Positions 9,027 to 17,335 of a stretch of DNA of 64,000 nt are shown here, piece by piece (within the stretch, counting starts at the first letter, position 1; each line of letters begins with the position of its first letter). The position numbers and the translations under genes were made by a program. The stretch is from contig NZ_CP040888.1 in the NCBI RefSeq assembly GCF_006171285.1, positions 248,001 through 312,000 of the forward strand. The letters are read 5' to 3'. The notes beneath the pieces were generated by a model. It had not been told where the DNA came from. It saw only the letters and a list, made by a program, of their open reading frames with translations, and did not search any database. Source of the stretch: Leclercia adecarboxylata (lineage in GTDB: Bacteria; Pseudomonadota; Gammaproteobacteria; Enterobacterales; Enterobacteriaceae).

Positions 9027-9482
9027 ATGTTCAAAAACAGATTCTCTTTCTTGTGTCTTACTGTCGCATCGTCACTTGCGCTTACTGCCTGCGATGTAGT
9101 TGATGCAGCTTATGACGAGACTTTCAATGATAATGCACCCGAAATTGTAATAGCTGGAGGATTCAAAATTGATATCCAAGGTAATGCAGTTCCGGTTGAG
9201 GGATATGATAATTGCTCTTTGAATACTCTTCAGGGAAGCGTTGATACGGATAAATCAAATTGTATTGTTCTGGATAGAACGCGTAAAAAAGTACCGGTTC
9301 TAGTTCATTTGTCATCCGGTCCCGTCAAAGAAGAATGGAAGATCGAGTACCTGGTTGAAAAAAACAAATCCGGAAAAAATTTCATCCAAACTCGTATGAT
9401 TAGACCTGACGGTAACTTTGTAGTGCCTGCATCCTCAGAACGAGGGATCTTTAGTGGCAAGCATTACAGTCAAGCCAGCTAA
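9027..9482 (+). CDS. lipoprotein of unknown function
   Basis: 151 aa with a clear type II signal: basic start MFKNR, hydrophobic core and lipobox LTAC, so the mature protein would begin at Cys22 and be anchored in a membrane of the cell envelope. Asp follows at +2, which in enterobacteria favours retention in the inner membrane. The mature part is small and beta-rich with two further Cys (DNCSL and KSNCIVLD) that could pair. The start is preceded by AAAAGGTCTTAAAT. The next gene follows 41 bp downstream. Confidence 0.7.
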   Translation: MFKNRFSFLCLTVASSLALTACDVVDAAYDETFNDNAPEIVIAGGFKIDIQGNAVPVEGYDNCSLNTLQGSVDTDKSNCIVLDRTRKKVPVLVHLSSGPVKEEWKIEYLVEKNKSGKNFIQTRMIRPDGNFVVPASSERGIFSGKHYSQAS

Positions 9483-9523
9483 GTCAAGTCTGTACGTTCA
9501 AACAGAAAAAAGGTTTCTTAAAA

Positions 9524-9760
9524 ATGACGTTATCTGCTGCGTTGCAAGGCACTTTTAAAGAGATGAGGAAAGACAATACAGTAGGCATCTCAGTTCAAAC
9601 TTGTTCTGATATTTTTGACAGCAATGTTCCTCCGGCTTATGTTTTCTGGCTTTATCGTCTCAAAGCGGGAGAAACTTTGCCGCGCGGAAGGTTTTTCAGA
9701 AAAAGAAAGCCAATCATCAATGTCATGGCAGTTGTTCATGATACTGCATCCGAAAAATAA
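9524..9760 (+). CDS. small hypothetical protein (78 aa)
   Basis: Open frame from ATG at 9524 with AAAAAAGGTTTCTTAAAA upstream. The product (starts MTLSAALQGTFKEMRKD) contains a Pro/Tyr/Trp segment PPAYVFWLYRLKAGE and a basic tail. No family is recognised. It precedes a small membrane protein gene by 26 bp. Confidence 0.45.
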   Translation: MTLSAALQGTFKEMRKDNTVGISVQTCSDIFDSNVPPAYVFWLYRLKAGETLPRGRFFRKRKPIINVMAVVHDTASEK

Positions 9761-9785
9761 AGGCGCTAGCAGAAAAGTAACTTTT

Positions 9786-10079
9786 ATGAACGTAATTGCA
9801 GCTGGGATTTTTTGCTTTATTTTTTACCCTTCAGCTTTCGCTTATGCTTGTTATAAAAAGAGATGGCTAGAGTGGATTTTTCTTACTTTAATTATGATTT
9901 TTGCTTCTGCCATTTCGATTCAACAATACAATGATGCGAATTTTGTAAGTGAGTTAAATTACCCTGTGTTTATCTCCTCCATATATGGACTGTCACTGGC
10001 ATGGTTTCCTTTTCCGGTTGCTTATATTGTTCTGCGCTTCCTTCTTGATGATTTACAGCATGAGTACCCTAAACAGTGA
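9786..10079 (+). CDS. small integral membrane protein (97 aa)
   Basis: The frame is open from 9615 but the first stretch runs over the preceding gene; ATG at 9786 gives a sensible start right before a hydrophobic segment (NVIAAGIFCFIFYPSAFAY). Two further membrane helices follow (WIFLTLIMIFASAISI and VFISSIYGLSLAWFPFPVAYIVLRFLL). It would sit in the inner membrane. Function unknown. Confidence 0.5.
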   Translation: MNVIAAGIFCFIFYPSAFAYACYKKRWLEWIFLTLIMIFASAISIQQYNDANFVSELNYPVFISSIYGLSLAWFPFPVAYIVLRFLLDDLQHEYPKQ

Positions 10080-10256
10080 GCAGATTTTAAGACTCATGAA
10101 CAACATCGAATGCACGAATCAGTCTGCAAAAGGAAGATAAGGAGTATTCTTAGCAAGATATCTTTGTACCTGAAGACATAAAGCTGGCATCTTTTTCCTT
10201 ATAGAGTGTATTATGATTAAGTAAATCCTTATCAAAGAATTAGAAAGTGAGGTCGT

Positions 10257-10661
10257 ATGTCTGAAGCACTCAAATCGTTAAACAATATTCGTACTCTTCG
10301 CGCCCAGGGCCGCGAGCTGCCTTTAGAAGTACTTGAGGAAATCCTCGAAAAGCTTAATGTCATTGTTGATGAGCGTCGTCAGGAAGAATCATCCAAAGCT
10401 GCCGAACTGCAAGCTCGTCAGGAGAAACTTGACGCCCTGCGTAAGTTAATGGAAGAAGATGGTATCAACCCGGAAGAGCTGCTGGGCTCATTCCAGGCCA
10501 AATCTACGGCTCCCAAGAAAAGCCGTGAGCCACGCCCGGCCAAATACTCATTTACTGATGAAAATGGCGAAACAAAAACATGGACTGGACAGGGCCGTAC
10601 CCCCAAAGCTCTGGCAGAACAAATTGCAGCCGGTAAAAGTCTTGATGATTTCCTGATCTAA
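10257..10661 (+). CDS. hns: H-NS family nucleoid-associated protein (plasmid paralogue)
   Basis: 134 aa, close to the 137 aa of chromosomal H-NS. The N-terminal 80 residues are the oligomerisation region (starts [17 protein letters not shown], then a charged coiled coil), and the C-terminus has the DNA-binding core [12 protein letters not shown] preceded by [14 protein letters not shown], which matches the AT-hook-like QGR motif that reads the minor groove of A+T-rich DNA. Large conjugative plasmids carry such 'stealth' paralogues (for example Sfh) to silence their own A+T-rich genes and limit titration of host H-NS. Followed by a strong terminator, so it is probably transcribed alone. Several A+T-rich genes nearby are plausible targets. 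Confidence 0.92.
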   Translation: MSEALKSLNNIRTLRAQGRELPLEVLEEILEKLNVIVDERRQEESSKAAELQARQEKLDALRKLMEEDGINPEELLGSFQAKSTAPKKSREPRPAKYSFTDENGETKTWTGQGRTPKALAEQIAAGKSLDDFLI

Positions 10662-10683
10662 CTTTTGCCACCAGTTTTGAGAG

Positions 10684-10705
10684 AGGCCACTTCGGTGGCC
10701 TTTTC
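10684..10705 (+). terminator. rho-independent terminator after hns
   Basis: Stem AGGCCAC - loop TTCG - GTGGCCT followed by TTTCT, starting 23 bp after the hns stop codon. The UUCG tetraloop closing a GC-rich 7-bp stem is typical of efficient intrinsic terminators. Confidence 0.85.
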
Positions 10706-10737
10706 TCATACGGAATCAATTTTCAGGTACAGAAAAT

Positions 10738-10917
10738 ATGAAAAATTCAGAACCTAAGAGCTGTGATCCCTATGTGGACAGTTTGATTAGAAATGCAGAT
10801 GCAAAGGAAGCCCGGTCATTTCTCAAAATATTGAAGCCCTTACCATTCCTTATCGTTATCATCGCTGTATTCTTTTTTTGTGTCTCGTTTTCCCGTTTAT
10901 TATCCCAGGTCGCGTAA
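10738..10917 (+). CDS. small single-pass membrane protein (59 aa)
   Basis: ATG at 10738 with CAGGTACAGAAAAT upstream. The N-terminal 35 residues are polar (starts MKNSEPKSCDPYVDS) and the C-terminus is one strong membrane helix (PFLIVIIAVFFFCVSFS). Orientation is likely tail-anchored in the inner membrane. Family unknown; too short to be confident without comparison. Confidence 0.45.
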   Translation: MKNSEPKSCDPYVDSLIRNADAKEARSFLKILKPLPFLIVIIAVFFFCVSFSRLLSQVA

Positions 10918-11003
10918 AACCTTTTTAAAGACTCTTCTTTACCAGATACGCTCCCTCACCGGGATGGTTTCAACCTCTTCAGTTTCCCATATTGGCAAAA
11001 CCG

Positions 11004-11207
11004 TCAGGAAATAAGACGGTACCCTCCACGCTTTCCATTAAAGCGGGATGACGACGCCCAGTTCTTACGACCAGACTCCACGTTTTCGATTAGGATGCCT
11101 TTGGGCCCTTCTAACGAGGCCACCTCAACAACTCGCACTTTCCGGATCAGTCTTGGATCCACTTCTTCCCAGATCTGGCCAACTGTAATTTCTTTTTGGG
11201 TTTGCAT
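11004..11207 (-). CDS. small beta-rich hypothetical protein (67 aa)
   Basis: ATG at 11207 is preceded by GCGAGAGATTAA. The product has the pattern VGQIWEEVDPR-RKVRVVEV-GILIENVESGRKNWASSSRFNG-GGYRLI, a compact SH3-like barrel layout seen in many small phage and plasmid proteins whose role is unknown. No signal or membrane segment. Confidence 0.55.
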   Translation of the reverse strand: MQTQKEITVGQIWEEVDPRLIRKVRVVEVASLEGPKGILIENVESGRKNWASSSRFNGKRGGYRLIS

Positions 11208-11268
11208 TTAATCTCTCGCTGTCATTTAGTGAACAAGACTAATCCTCGCCGTGGTTCAGCTTATGGCT

Positions 11269-12126
11269 TTATTTACGCTGACGATCCTTAGCCTTAAATT
11301 TTTGCCATCGTATCCGAAGGTTTTCGATGTTAACCGGAACTTGCATGCGTGTCGTCTCTATCTCATTCCCATGCCATTTCAGGAGATCATCATCCAACTC
11401 CCGAGCCTCCCGGCTGAAGTAAATTTTCATAGTGTCAGGGTTTATGGCGCAATGGTCATTGTCGAACAGTGTATGGATATCACGGCGAAGTAAAATTCCG
11501 TTCGTTACGTCGGGAATGCCTTCTTCATGACGGGGCGTTAAGTGCGCGGCCTCAGTACGCCAGGGGGACCTTACGCCGGTGACAACACATCGCCCGTAGC
11601 AATTCAACCTAACATCCCGGGCGAAAGGGCCTTGGTCAGGACTGGTGACAGAAGTACATTCCTGGCCCTCTTTGTAGATACGCTTCGGGAAGTCGATAGT
11701 GGTTTGAGCTGTTTGGGAAAGTGACACATACGTAACCCCTTTATATCTCCTAATCCCCCCATTAAAAGTGGTAGGAATCGAGCTAGTTATGGCCACCAGT
11801 TTCACATCGCCCATTTCGACGATCTTTAGGCTCTTATTAGCGGCTACATGTAACTGGATGAATTTACCTACGAACACATCATGGTTCTCATCTTGTCTTT
11901 CAACACACAAAACGACATGGTCGAAGGTTCTCTTGTCAGAGATTACCCAGTTGCCGGTTTTCACACGGCCTGCTTCACTCACCCCTGCGGTAAGATCGGG
12001 TATGAGCGTCCCCTGCATGCCGTCAGTTCGAATTGAAAGAATTTCTCCCGATAAACCCAGCTCTGCAAGCTCACTAATAAACGGTCTTTTCTTCCGGCTT
12101 ACCGGTTTTGGCTTCGTCATTTTCAT
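11269..12126 (-). CDS. HNH endonuclease-like protein (HNH_2 type), first copy
   Basis: 285 aa. The first 170 residues are a mixed domain with no clear match; the C-terminal 110 carry an HNH_2-type module: CVVTGVRSPWRTEAAHLTPRHEEG, then DVTNGILLRRDIHTLFDND. The His of AAHL, the Asn of TNGILL and the His of DIHTLFD would form the beta-beta-alpha-metal nuclease site. The same module ends the protein at 13675-14490, with a different N-terminal half. HNH_2 proteins are often plasmid- or phage-borne and some act in restriction. No methyltransferase partner is adjacent. Ends close to the zinc-motif gene upstream and is probably in the same transcript. Confidence 0.75.
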   Translation of the reverse strand: MKMTKPKPVSRKKRPFISELAELGLSGEILSIRTDGMQGTLIPDLTAGVSEAGRVKTGNWVISDKRTFDHVVLCVERQDENHDVFVGKFIQLHVAANKSLKIVEMGDVKLVAITSSIPTTFNGGIRRYKGVTYVSLSQTAQTTIDFPKRIYKEGQECTSVTSPDQGPFARDVRLNCYGRCVVTGVRSPWRTEAAHLTPRHEEGIPDVTNGILLRRDIHTLFDNDHCAINPDTMKIYFSREARELDDDLLKWHGNEIETTRMQVPVNIENLRIRWQKFKAKDRQRK

Positions 12127-12141
12127 CTTTGCTGTAGCACC

Positions 12142-12450
12142 TCAGTACCCCATTGCTCGTTCCTGGCGGGACAGCCGTTCATCAGCTGCCTGAAGACGCT
12201 CATCACGCCGCCGTGCTGCCAGAACCCGTCGTTCTGAAAAAGACATAGCCGCTACGTTTGGTACGCTGAGCTTACCGTCACCGGCACAAACGTCACAGCG
12301 AACATCAAATGCTCCGGCAAAATACTTTTCACGCATTTCTGGCTCCCACTCAGCCATTTCTGATTGGGTGAATCCATTTTCAAAGGCCGGGTTTTCCATG
12401 GTCCCGTGGCCTTCGCACTGGTGACAGATTATGTACTTAAATTTGCGCAT
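12142..12450 (-). CDS. small zinc-finger protein with CxxCxGxG-type motifs
   Basis: 102 aa from ATG at 12450, chosen because CAGGAG lies six bases ahead; the frame extends further upstream without a better signal. The product has CHQCEGHGTM near the start and CDVCAGDGK about 45 residues later, the two halves of a DnaJ-like four-cysteine zinc site. The C-terminus is a long Arg/Glu-rich helix. It may act as an adaptor or nucleic-acid binding protein; function unknown. It precedes the HNH gene by 16 bp. Confidence 0.6.
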   Translation of the reverse strand: MRKFKYIICHQCEGHGTMENPAFENGFTQSEMAEWEPEMREKYFAGAFDVRCDVCAGDGKLSVPNVAAMSFSERRVLAARRRDERLQAADERLSRQERAMGY

Positions 12451-12997
12451 GTAACGCTCCTGTATATGATGGATGAACCACTCTCGTTCAGGGTTATGGC
12501 GAAATGTTATCGCCGCAGCGAGAGATTCACTCTTGCTATCAATATTCCTGAAGGTTGTCCGCCTGATTTCAGGGTAAGCATTCATTCACTGGCCGGTTCT
12601 ACCTTATTATTCATGCAGATTAAAGTAGTTGTGCATGCTACTGCTGTCACCTTCCTTGACAAAGTAAGCAAAGTTTGAAAAATTTAACACCGACGAAAGG
12701 CCATACCTTCGTTAGTGTGCGAAAGCCGCTTGCGAGCGACGGAATAGGTGAAAGCTTTAGTCAGGGTTAATTACCCTGTCTGCGGTGATGGGATGGCTCA
12801 GGCGTATATCATCACTCCTTCCAAAGTCCGTACACACTCTTTTAGCCTTTGCAGAAATGCAGGGGCTGTTTCATATCAGACAAGCGCAATGAAATTTTCA
12901 AATGCTTTCCAGAAATTCAAAGGCCTTAAGCTTTATCTGTATCTTACGGTCCCCGCACGGAAAGTAACTTTCCTGAACAGGAACCGCATCGCCAGTC
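12451..12997. other. 547-bp intergenic stretch with one short palindrome
   Basis: Between two minus-strand genes. It carries CAGGGT-TAATT-ACCCTG (12762-12778), which could be an operator for the small zinc protein operon. An open frame on the plus strand (12748-13017) has no ribosome site, odd composition and overlaps the end of the next gene, so I do not call it. Nothing else recognisable. Confidence 0.3.
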
Positions 12998-13423
12998 TTA
13001 ACTTTCGAAACGGTTAAAGTTACACCAGGCTGTAAATGGTGAAACGGTTTTTGAAGCCCATGTAACACCGCTGTCAGAAAGATAACTAGCCCCAAGACGT
13101 CTAACCTCTTTTTGATGAAGAGCTAATTCTTTCGGATCGGCAATATCCTCCACCACACTCATCATGGCCCTCTGAACTCCGGGAGATGCCATTGAATAAG
13201 CTGTCGAGCTTACAACTGCATTTTTCAGGATTGCCACTCTTTCTTTTTCTGGTCGTCCATTGTCAGACGTATTCGCATAAGTTGTACCGGCAATCAACAA
13301 CGGAAGGCTGGCATTGGCACAGAAATGCATAACGCGTTTTTGCTGGAGCTGTAATTCAGTGGCTGCAAATGCTTTACCACATCCGAGGATCCCGATAATC
13401 ATCACTAACGCTGCTTTATTCAT
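12998..13423 (-). CDS. periplasmic hypothetical protein (141 aa)
   Basis: The product begins with a standard signal peptide (MNKAALVMIIGILGCGKAFA, cleavage after AFA), so the mature protein of about 120 aa should be periplasmic. It has two Cys (HFCANAS and AWCNF) that could form a disulphide. ATG at 13423 follows AAGGACGGTTTCAATTTT. No family recognised; transcribed alone or with the HNH gene cluster upstream. Confidence 0.6.
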   Translation of the reverse strand: MNKAALVMIIGILGCGKAFAATELQLQQKRVMHFCANASLPLLIAGTTYANTSDNGRPEKERVAILKNAVVSSTAYSMASPGVQRAMMSVVEDIADPKELALHQKEVRRLGASYLSDSGVTWASKTVSPFTAWCNFNRFES

Positions 13424-13674
13424 AAAATTGAAACCGTCCTTATTAAACTTTAAATGTTGCGGTTAACACTGTGTGGAGATGTATGGACTGGATAATACTC
13501 ACACGCCTGCGCCTGCCAGTATACGGGCTCAGGTATTAAACCTAAGAGATCTGGTGCACCGGTTTTTACCTTTTCATTTCGGTTTTATCTTGAGCCTGGC
13601 TCTTGAGTTTAAATTTATAGGTATGGCGCATGCAGGTTTCACTGACGGGTTTTCTCCCATCCTGGTTGTAACCA

Positions 13675-14490
13675 TCATTGTTCCTGAGCCAGGCCCTGGT
13701 ATCCTGCCCAGCGTACGGCCAGCCGCTCTAAGTCCAGATCGTACACCAGCGGTGTGATTTTACGGCCTTCGAACAGCTCGCCCAGCTCAATGCCTGGCTT
13801 AAAATGAACGGTCAGGGTGGCCGGATCTATGCCCATGAGATCGGCATCAAACAGCGCATGCATTGTCGGTGTCATCAGGATGCCGTTAGACGGATTGTAC
13901 CGGGTTCCATGTTCAATGTGTGCCGCATCCAGGACACCGCCATTAACCCAACCGGTTACCGCACAACGGCCCGCGAAATTCTCGATGAGCAGAGCTTTGA
14001 ATTTACCCTGTGCCACGCCACTACGTTGCGTCACTATACGCTCGCAGTGCTCACCCATGATATCTACGTCAGGTTTACGCATCGGCTCGTTGGTGGCCGT
14101 CTCAGCTTGTTTAAGGCTGGAACGTGGATAGGCCAGGTTATATGCTGCGCCTGTGGTCATTTGCTCGATAACCGCAGGCGCATATCCTTCGGCTTCGAGC
14201 TTACGATATGCAGCCCGGTAGTCTCTTTGGGTTTTCAGCGGGTAAATGTTTCCGCCTTTACCATCGAAAGCGATAAACCAGAAATCGTCCGTGCCGGTTT
14301 TCAGATTTCTGCAACGTTTCAGATGCCATCCGCCTTCTCTCGCCCAGATGGTACGGTTATTTCTGGCATTCGTTTTGTCATAACCGTTCTCGTCAAGCCA
14401 GCTGTCAAAGCTGGTCAGCCCCAGATCCTGAACCTCCAGAGAAGGCACTCGAATGACCTGCAAGGTATGGCGGGGTCTTGGCTCTCTCAT
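13675..14490 (-). CDS. HNH endonuclease-like protein (HNH_2 type), second copy
   Basis: 271 aa, ATG preceded by GGAAGAGATCAAG. The N-terminal half has WxxREGGWHLKRCRN and DDFWFIAFDGKGGNIYPL, a fold I do not recognise. The C-terminal 110 residues are an HNH_2 module: CAVTGWVNGGVLDAAHIEHG, then NPSNGILMTPTMHALFDAD. The active-site His/Asn/His positions are all kept. It shares only the catalytic module with the protein at 11269-12126, so the pair looks like two domain-shuffled relatives. It lies 12 bp downstream of a small membrane-anchored coiled-coil gene. Confidence 0.75.
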   Translation of the reverse strand: MREPRPRHTLQVIRVPSLEVQDLGLTSFDSWLDENGYDKTNARNNRTIWAREGGWHLKRCRNLKTGTDDFWFIAFDGKGGNIYPLKTQRDYRAAYRKLEAEGYAPAVIEQMTTGAAYNLAYPRSSLKQAETATNEPMRKPDVDIMGEHCERIVTQRSGVAQGKFKALLIENFAGRCAVTGWVNGGVLDAAHIEHGTRYNPSNGILMTPTMHALFDADLMGIDPATLTVHFKPGIELGELFEGRKITPLVYDLDLERLAVRWAGYQGLAQEQ

Positions 14491-14502
14491 CTTGATCTCT
14501 TC

Positions 14503-14913
14503 CTAGCGCTGGTCTGGGAAATACGGATATTGCGGGCCATATTCATAGTCATGCGGGCCTGGCTCAACTTCCCAGAATGGACGGCCGCTAATTGTCTTTG
14601 GACCGCGCTCGTTTACGATGTCTTCTACATCCTGAATATTAAATGGCATCGTTGCCAGTAACAGCTGATCTTCGGGTGTCAGCGTCACAGTTGCACCGTC
14701 GATACGGCTGTAAAGGTCGGCAAACTGTTTACCTGCACCGTGCAACCGGTGCTCCGCTACACTTCTGATTGCGTGTAAGTCCAGCTCCGCCGCTTCCATG
14801 CGATCCACGTATAGTTTCATTTCTTTACGCAAAGCGCTCAGCTCACGGGTTTTAATAAATCCGTAGGCGTACCCACCCAGGGCGATAACTGCAATGATTG
14901 CTAAAATAGCCAT
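14503..14913 (-). CDS. membrane-anchored coiled-coil protein (136 aa)
   Basis: Starts with an uncleaved membrane helix (MAILAIIAVIALGGYAYGF), followed by a heptad-rich coiled coil (RELSALRKEMKLYVDRMEAAELDLHAI) and a Pro/Tyr/Gly-rich tail (GPHDYEYGPQYPYFPDQR). Topology suggests an inner-membrane anchor with a cytoplasmic or periplasmic rod. It directly precedes the second HNH gene. Function unknown. Confidence 0.55.
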   Translation of the reverse strand: MAILAIIAVIALGGYAYGFIKTRELSALRKEMKLYVDRMEAAELDLHAIRSVAEHRLHGAGKQFADLYSRIDGATVTLTPEDQLLLATMPFNIQDVEDIVNERGPKTISGRPFWEVEPGPHDYEYGPQYPYFPDQR

Positions 14914-15014
14914 TTATTTTCTCTTACGTTACTGCGGCCGCCGCTTTAGTCTTAATGTGAAGCCTGGGAATTCGCTGAATGAAGAATACGTTTTCACCCC
15001 CAGACCGACAGCTG

Positions 15015-15221
15015 TTAAGGCGCGATCCCAACACTCCATTTGTAAGTATCAGGCCCATCTTCTCCGCTGGTGGCATCAGCTACAATTTGAGCATAACGTT
15101 CTCCAGCCAGTTCTCTTACCATCTGATCCACCACCCATTGCAGATGATGCATTTCATCGGTTCCGCCGTAACGACAAGCCAACTCAATAGCCCGCTCTAT
15201 TCTTTTTTGTTCTTCAGTCAT
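15015..15221 (-). CDS. small hypothetical protein (68 aa)
   Basis: Starts MTEEQKRIERAIELACRYGG. Contains HHLQWVVDQMVRELAGERYAQIV, a helical pattern I have seen in short plasmid and phage proteins without known function. ATG is preceded by CGTGAGGATTCAGT. It lies between the membrane-anchored coiled-coil gene and hipA. Confidence 0.5.
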   Translation of the reverse strand: MTEEQKRIERAIELACRYGGTDEMHHLQWVVDQMVRELAGERYAQIVADATSGEDGPDTYKWSVGIAP

Positions 15222-15281
15222 ACTGAATCCTCACGCTTACATCAGCTATTCTGAAAACATGCCCACTATAAATTGCGGCTG

Positions 15282-16607
15282 TTATTTCTCAGCCAGGCGC
15301 CTGCATTGCTGCCTCATTCCATCAAAAATACTTTCCGCAAGCTGCTGGGGGAACTGGTCCGGAAGAAGCCCGCTAACACGTTCAATGACACCTGGGGTTC
15401 TGGCGATGATTTCCTCTATCATCGCCTCTGTCTGCTGTTTACTCAGGCCGGTTATCTCACCATGTCTGATCCAGTGGCGTCGTTGTATTCGATATATCTG
15501 GTAATAGTTGCTACTGCCACGTACGGCCATCGCCAGTTTGCACTTCTGCCAGGATATCTGATTGTTCCCATGACCGATCACCGGCCATGCCGACAACACA
15601 TCATAGAGTGGTGTTAGGTGATATCGTCCCTGTGGCCCAATAGAAATACTGAAATTTTTAGCGTGGCCATCTGTTGCGGCCATCATCCAGAAAATTATCT
15701 GCGCCATAAAAAACTGCGCTTTGTCATGCTCAGCGCGGTCTGAATTACTCAGAACTTCCATAATTTCCGATATACCTGGCCCGCCGTCCGCCTGATATTT
15801 TCGTAATGGCGAAACGCCCAGGGCCTGACACATATCTTCCTGGGGTAAACGAATGATCCATTGTCCGTCTCCTGACCATTTTCGGTCAAAACGTTCTACC
15901 ACCAGCGCTTTCTGATCTTCAAAGTGAGCAATCTGCGTTCTTGCCACGGGGAGCCCGTACTGTTCGAGAAGTACCGAGCAGAGCCATTCATTTTCAACCG
16001 ACGAGCTCATGTCGGCTTTCATGTTCCCCACAAGTCCGAGCGGTAGCTTGAATATATGCGTCGTTGGTGTATTACCCTCCGGCATACACCACCGATCTTC
16101 ATGCCACAGTAGGGCTGTTTTCTCCTGAGCACCGGCAATCGATAAACGTAAGTCGTCGTTATCTTCTGGCCTGCCCGGTAGCAATGTCTCCGTGGTATTA
16201 CGCAAAGTTGCCGCAATTTCTGATTCAGTAAGAGGGTGATACTTCACGGAATATAAATCTGTGGGTTCGTCTCCGTCATGAAGCAGCTGTATCGCGCCCA
16301 CGCAGTCTTTTCCCAGCTCCGTCAGCAGATCAAAAGGCTCCAGGCTATCGGCCTTGTAACGCATTGCCAGACGTCTGCGTATGCCTTCGCTGTCCGGGAG
16401 TAAATTATCAAAATAGTCACGTACCACATTTCCACGCCAGACCTGGTTCCCGGGAGTAAAAGGAATGGACAATGACAGCGGCCTTCCCTGTTCGTCAGCA
16501 CTCCATTCAGGAAGGTATTGTAAGCTGTCAACCCCTTTACTTTTTTCCCAGTATCCGACTTTGATTCCGTTCATCCAGATTGCCAGACGCTGCTGTTTAC
16601 GGCTCAT
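15282..16607 (-). CDS. hipA: HipA-family serine/threonine kinase toxin
   Basis: 441 aa, the usual length for HipA, a kinase that in E. coli phosphorylates glutamyl-tRNA synthetase and induces dormancy. Seen: the N-terminal couple_hipA region (VGYWEK, PLSLSIPFTPG, VRDYFDNLLPDSEGIRRRLA), the phosphorylatable loop LSIAGAQEKTALL, and the catalytic site ATDGHAKNFSI followed by LTPLYDVLSAWP, which hold the catalytic Asp and the metal-binding Asn/Asp. It is downstream of hipB with a 4-bp gap. The active-site residues appear intact, so the toxin is probably functional. Plasmid carriage suggests a stability or phage-defence role. Confidence 0.93.
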   Translation of the reverse strand: MSRKQQRLAIWMNGIKVGYWEKSKGVDSLQYLPEWSADEQGRPLSLSIPFTPGNQVWRGNVVRDYFDNLLPDSEGIRRRLAMRYKADSLEPFDLLTELGKDCVGAIQLLHDGDEPTDLYSVKYHPLTESEIAATLRNTTETLLPGRPEDNDDLRLSIAGAQEKTALLWHEDRWCMPEGNTPTTHIFKLPLGLVGNMKADMSSSVENEWLCSVLLEQYGLPVARTQIAHFEDQKALVVERFDRKWSGDGQWIIRLPQEDMCQALGVSPLRKYQADGGPGISEIMEVLSNSDRAEHDKAQFFMAQIIFWMMAATDGHAKNFSISIGPQGRYHLTPLYDVLSAWPVIGHGNNQISWQKCKLAMAVRGSSNYYQIYRIQRRHWIRHGEITGLSKQQTEAMIEEIIARTPGVIERVSGLLPDQFPQQLAESIFDGMRQQCRRLAEK

Positions 16608-16611
16608 ATCG

Positions 16612-16908
16612 TTACCATTTCTCCTGTCGTGCAGGTGAGTTTGATTTAAGCGTTTCTTCCGTCTGCTTACTATCTGAAGAGGTGGCCGTCGAGGAGAAGC
16701 TGATTTTTACACCTAGGACGGAAAACACCTTGAATAGCCGTTCAATGCTCGCACTGGCAGGGTTGGCTTCCAGACGTGAGTATGTCTGTTGTGTGACGCC
16801 TAACCTTTCGGACAGGTCTTTTTGCGTCAGGCCATTCGCCTTGCGAAAACCAATGAGCAAGGGACGCAGCTGGTTGAGCGTGTTTAACGGGTATTCATTA
16901 TTGATCAT
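16612..16908 (-). CDS. hipB: HipB-family antitoxin, XRE-type repressor
   Basis: 98 aa from ATG at 16908; upstream in-frame codons lie in the operator region and are unlikely to be translated. A helix-turn-helix is clear at residues 20-65 (LRPLLIGFRKANGLTQKDLSERLGVTQQTYSRLEANP), followed by the C-terminal FSVLGVKISFSST strand that swaps in the HipB dimer, and a longer flexible tail. It binds HipA and represses the hipBA promoter. The operator-like repeats upstream fit that role. Confidence 0.9.
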   Translation of the reverse strand: MINNEYPLNTLNQLRPLLIGFRKANGLTQKDLSERLGVTQQTYSRLEANPASASIERLFKVFSVLGVKISFSSTATSSDSKQTEETLKSNSPARQEKW

Positions 16909-16966
16909 AAGCTGGCCTCGGTAGTTTCCTCTGATACACCTTGCAGGCTGTTTTCTAAACATACAC

Positions 16967-17056
16967 CCTAAAAGCTGTAATATCAAATTAACAGCCTAAA
17001 AGCTGTAATATCAAATTAACAGCCTAAAAGCTGTTAAATATAGAATACAACTTTTA
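16967..17056. promoter_or_regulatory. hipBA operator array: 28-bp direct repeats plus one inverted copy
   Basis: Two full 28-bp repeats (16967-16994 and 16995-17022) and the start of a third (from 17023) each contain CCTAAAAGCTGTAA; with the preceding AACAG they form AACAGC-CTAAAA-GCTGTT-like palindromes. An inverted copy, ACTTTTAGGCTGTTA, lies at 17050-17064. Four cooperative sites for HipB upstream of its own gene would fit the multi-operator control known for hipBA, although the E. coli core differs. Between here and 17335 there is an 11-bp perfect hairpin (17236-17263) without a T tract and no gene. Confidence 0.7.
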
Positions 17057-17335
17057 GGCTGTTACTAAGTGGCAGCATAGATCTTTATGACGTTTGATAT
17101 GAGAGAACTATCGATAATAAGCCGTTACGCTCGAACAGCATCCGGTAAGAGAGCTGACAGGTCAGGTTCATCGGTAAACGAGAAGCGGAGTATCTTATGG
17201 CCCCTGTTGTTAGCTGTATAAGTAACTATGACCTACTCTCTGCCTCGGGGAGGAGGCAGAGAGAGAATTAAAAGCAAATGCAGACATTTTTAGCAGCTGG
17301 TGGGCTATGGGGTTCCAGAGGTGCTTCGGTGAATG

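Noticed and set aside
12748..13017. 89-aa open frame on the plus strand
   Set aside because: No ribosome site, overlaps the end of the periplasmic protein gene, odd residue mix.
16967..17022. Short direct repeats as a CRISPR array
   Set aside because: The two 28-bp units are contiguous with no spacers and lie at the hipB promoter, so they are operators.
17236..17263. 11-bp perfect hairpin as a terminator
   Set aside because: No T tract follows on either strand; kept only as a mention in the hipBA control region.
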